Below, in pieces: positions 63,680 through 64,000 of a stretch of DNA of 64,000 nt. This stretch comes from Methanogenium organophilum. Lineage in GTDB: Archaea; Halobacteriota; Methanomicrobia; Methanomicrobiales; Methanomicrobiaceae. A program made the translations under genes and the position numbers. Numbering within the stretch: position 1 is the first letter of the stretch; the number at the start of each line of letters is the position of its first letter. The DNA is taken from NCBI RefSeq assembly GCF_026684035.1, contig NZ_CP113361.1:1798001-1862000 (forward strand), written 5' to 3'. The notes under the pieces were generated by a model. That model worked only from the letters and a program-made list of their open reading frames with translations, ran no database searches and was not told the origin of the DNA.

Positions 63680-64000
63680 TCATCTTTTAACTTTTAATCC
63701 CAGTACTGACCTTGCCCCTCCTGCAAATACATCCCGTGCAATCCGTGCGCACCCGCGTGCCGCCGCCCACTCGTCGAAGACCGTGACCGGAATTGTAATC
63801 AGACGCGAGACTTCCGCAGCAATGGCGGGTGCCTGTGACCCGGCGATTGCGACAGGTGCCTCGGGGGCAAGCAGGCGCAGGGATGCAATCTCCATTGCCA
63901 CCCAGAGGGCGAGGGTTGCCTCCTGCAGGTCTTCCGGGACAGTATGCCGGACACCGGCGTGGAGGAATGCCTCGTTTGCTGTCTCCTCTCCCCGGTCAAT
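63680..64000 (-). CDS. Probable methanogenesis marker 12 (UPF0285) protein, 3' part
   Basis: The C-terminal 106 residues of a protein that extends beyond the window; the frame is open to the right edge. EATLALWVAMEIASLRLL, APVAIAGSQAP, VTVFDEWAAARGCARIARDVF and the ending VLGLKVKR recall the end of the UPF0285/methanogenesis marker 12 family, an ASKHA-like protein found almost only in methanogens. Identification rests on the WAAARGCARIARDVF motif and is not certain. Confidence 0.6.
   Translation of the reverse strand: MDRGEETANEAFLHAGVRHTVPEDLQEATLALWVAMEIASLRLLAPEAPVAIAGSQAPAIAAEVSRLITIPVTVFDEWAAARGCARIARDVFAGGARSVLGLKVKR

Overview
The window looks like chromosome of a methanogenic archaeon of the order Methanomicrobiales. 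The evidence is the four-subunit pyruvate:ferredoxin oxidoreductase, the large subunit of DNA polymerase D, EF-1alpha with uS10, a CetZ-type tubulin, archaeal ribosomal proteins eL8/L7Ae, eS28 and eL24, a CobS/CobT cobamide region, a fused hexulose-phosphate synthase/RraA protein, a DUF3821 surface protein and a probable methanogenesis marker 12 protein cut by the right edge. Species cannot be named from sequence alone.

Layout. 0-4.4 kb, all minus strand: a partial cupin protein, a cytosine deaminase of yeast type, a hemerythrin-like protein and a compact Rieske/UbiA/FAD-reductase operon. 4.4-16.2 kb: an accessory island, AT-rich in most of its genes, with broken genes. It holds a HicA-like/nucleotide-cyclase-like fusion with a 100-residue partner between imperfect direct repeats, a C-terminal Orc1/Cdc6 fragment, a frameshifted gene, a divergent TATA-binding-protein paralogue, a block bounded by ~80-bp inverted repeats (DUF2290 protein, SF1 helicase, frameshifted double GIY-YIG gene), a HEPN putative RNase, then tRNA-Leu(CAA). 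16.2-22 kb: phosphate transporter with its PhoU-like partner, a TIM-barrel protein, a surface beta-propeller protein and an amino-acid permease. 22-30.5 kb: two tiny paralogous cysteine proteins with look-alike 5' leaders, PolD large subunit with a 165-residue mini-intein, thymidylate synthase, a HEAT-repeat protein, acylphosphatase, a solitary Cas1 whose catalytic Glu and His appear lost, and a DUF308 membrane protein. 30.5-42.7 kb: aryl-CoA ligase pair with ACT protein, MntP, HPS-RraA, nitroreductase, the guaAA/YkgJ/TraB operon, two CobT-like proteins and CobS. 42.8-56 kb: translation genes alternating with a surface-glycosylation and membrane cluster and the CetZ/secreted coiled-coil pair. 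56-64 kb: nitrilase, threonine synthase, secreted proteins and the porCDAB operon.

How it fits together. Outside the island most of the window is core metabolism and information processing, with operons packed by start/stop overlaps. The island brings together several predicted conflict genes (HicA-like/cyclase-like fusion, helicase plus DUF2290, HEPN) with the remains of replication and transcription factors (Orc1/Cdc6, TBP). This is the pattern expected from a decayed integrated plasmid or virus that became a defence hot spot. The best candidate for an undescribed system is the two-gene HicA-like/cyclase-like module at 5.26-6.68 kb. All functional statements rest on motif recognition by eye; no database search was run.
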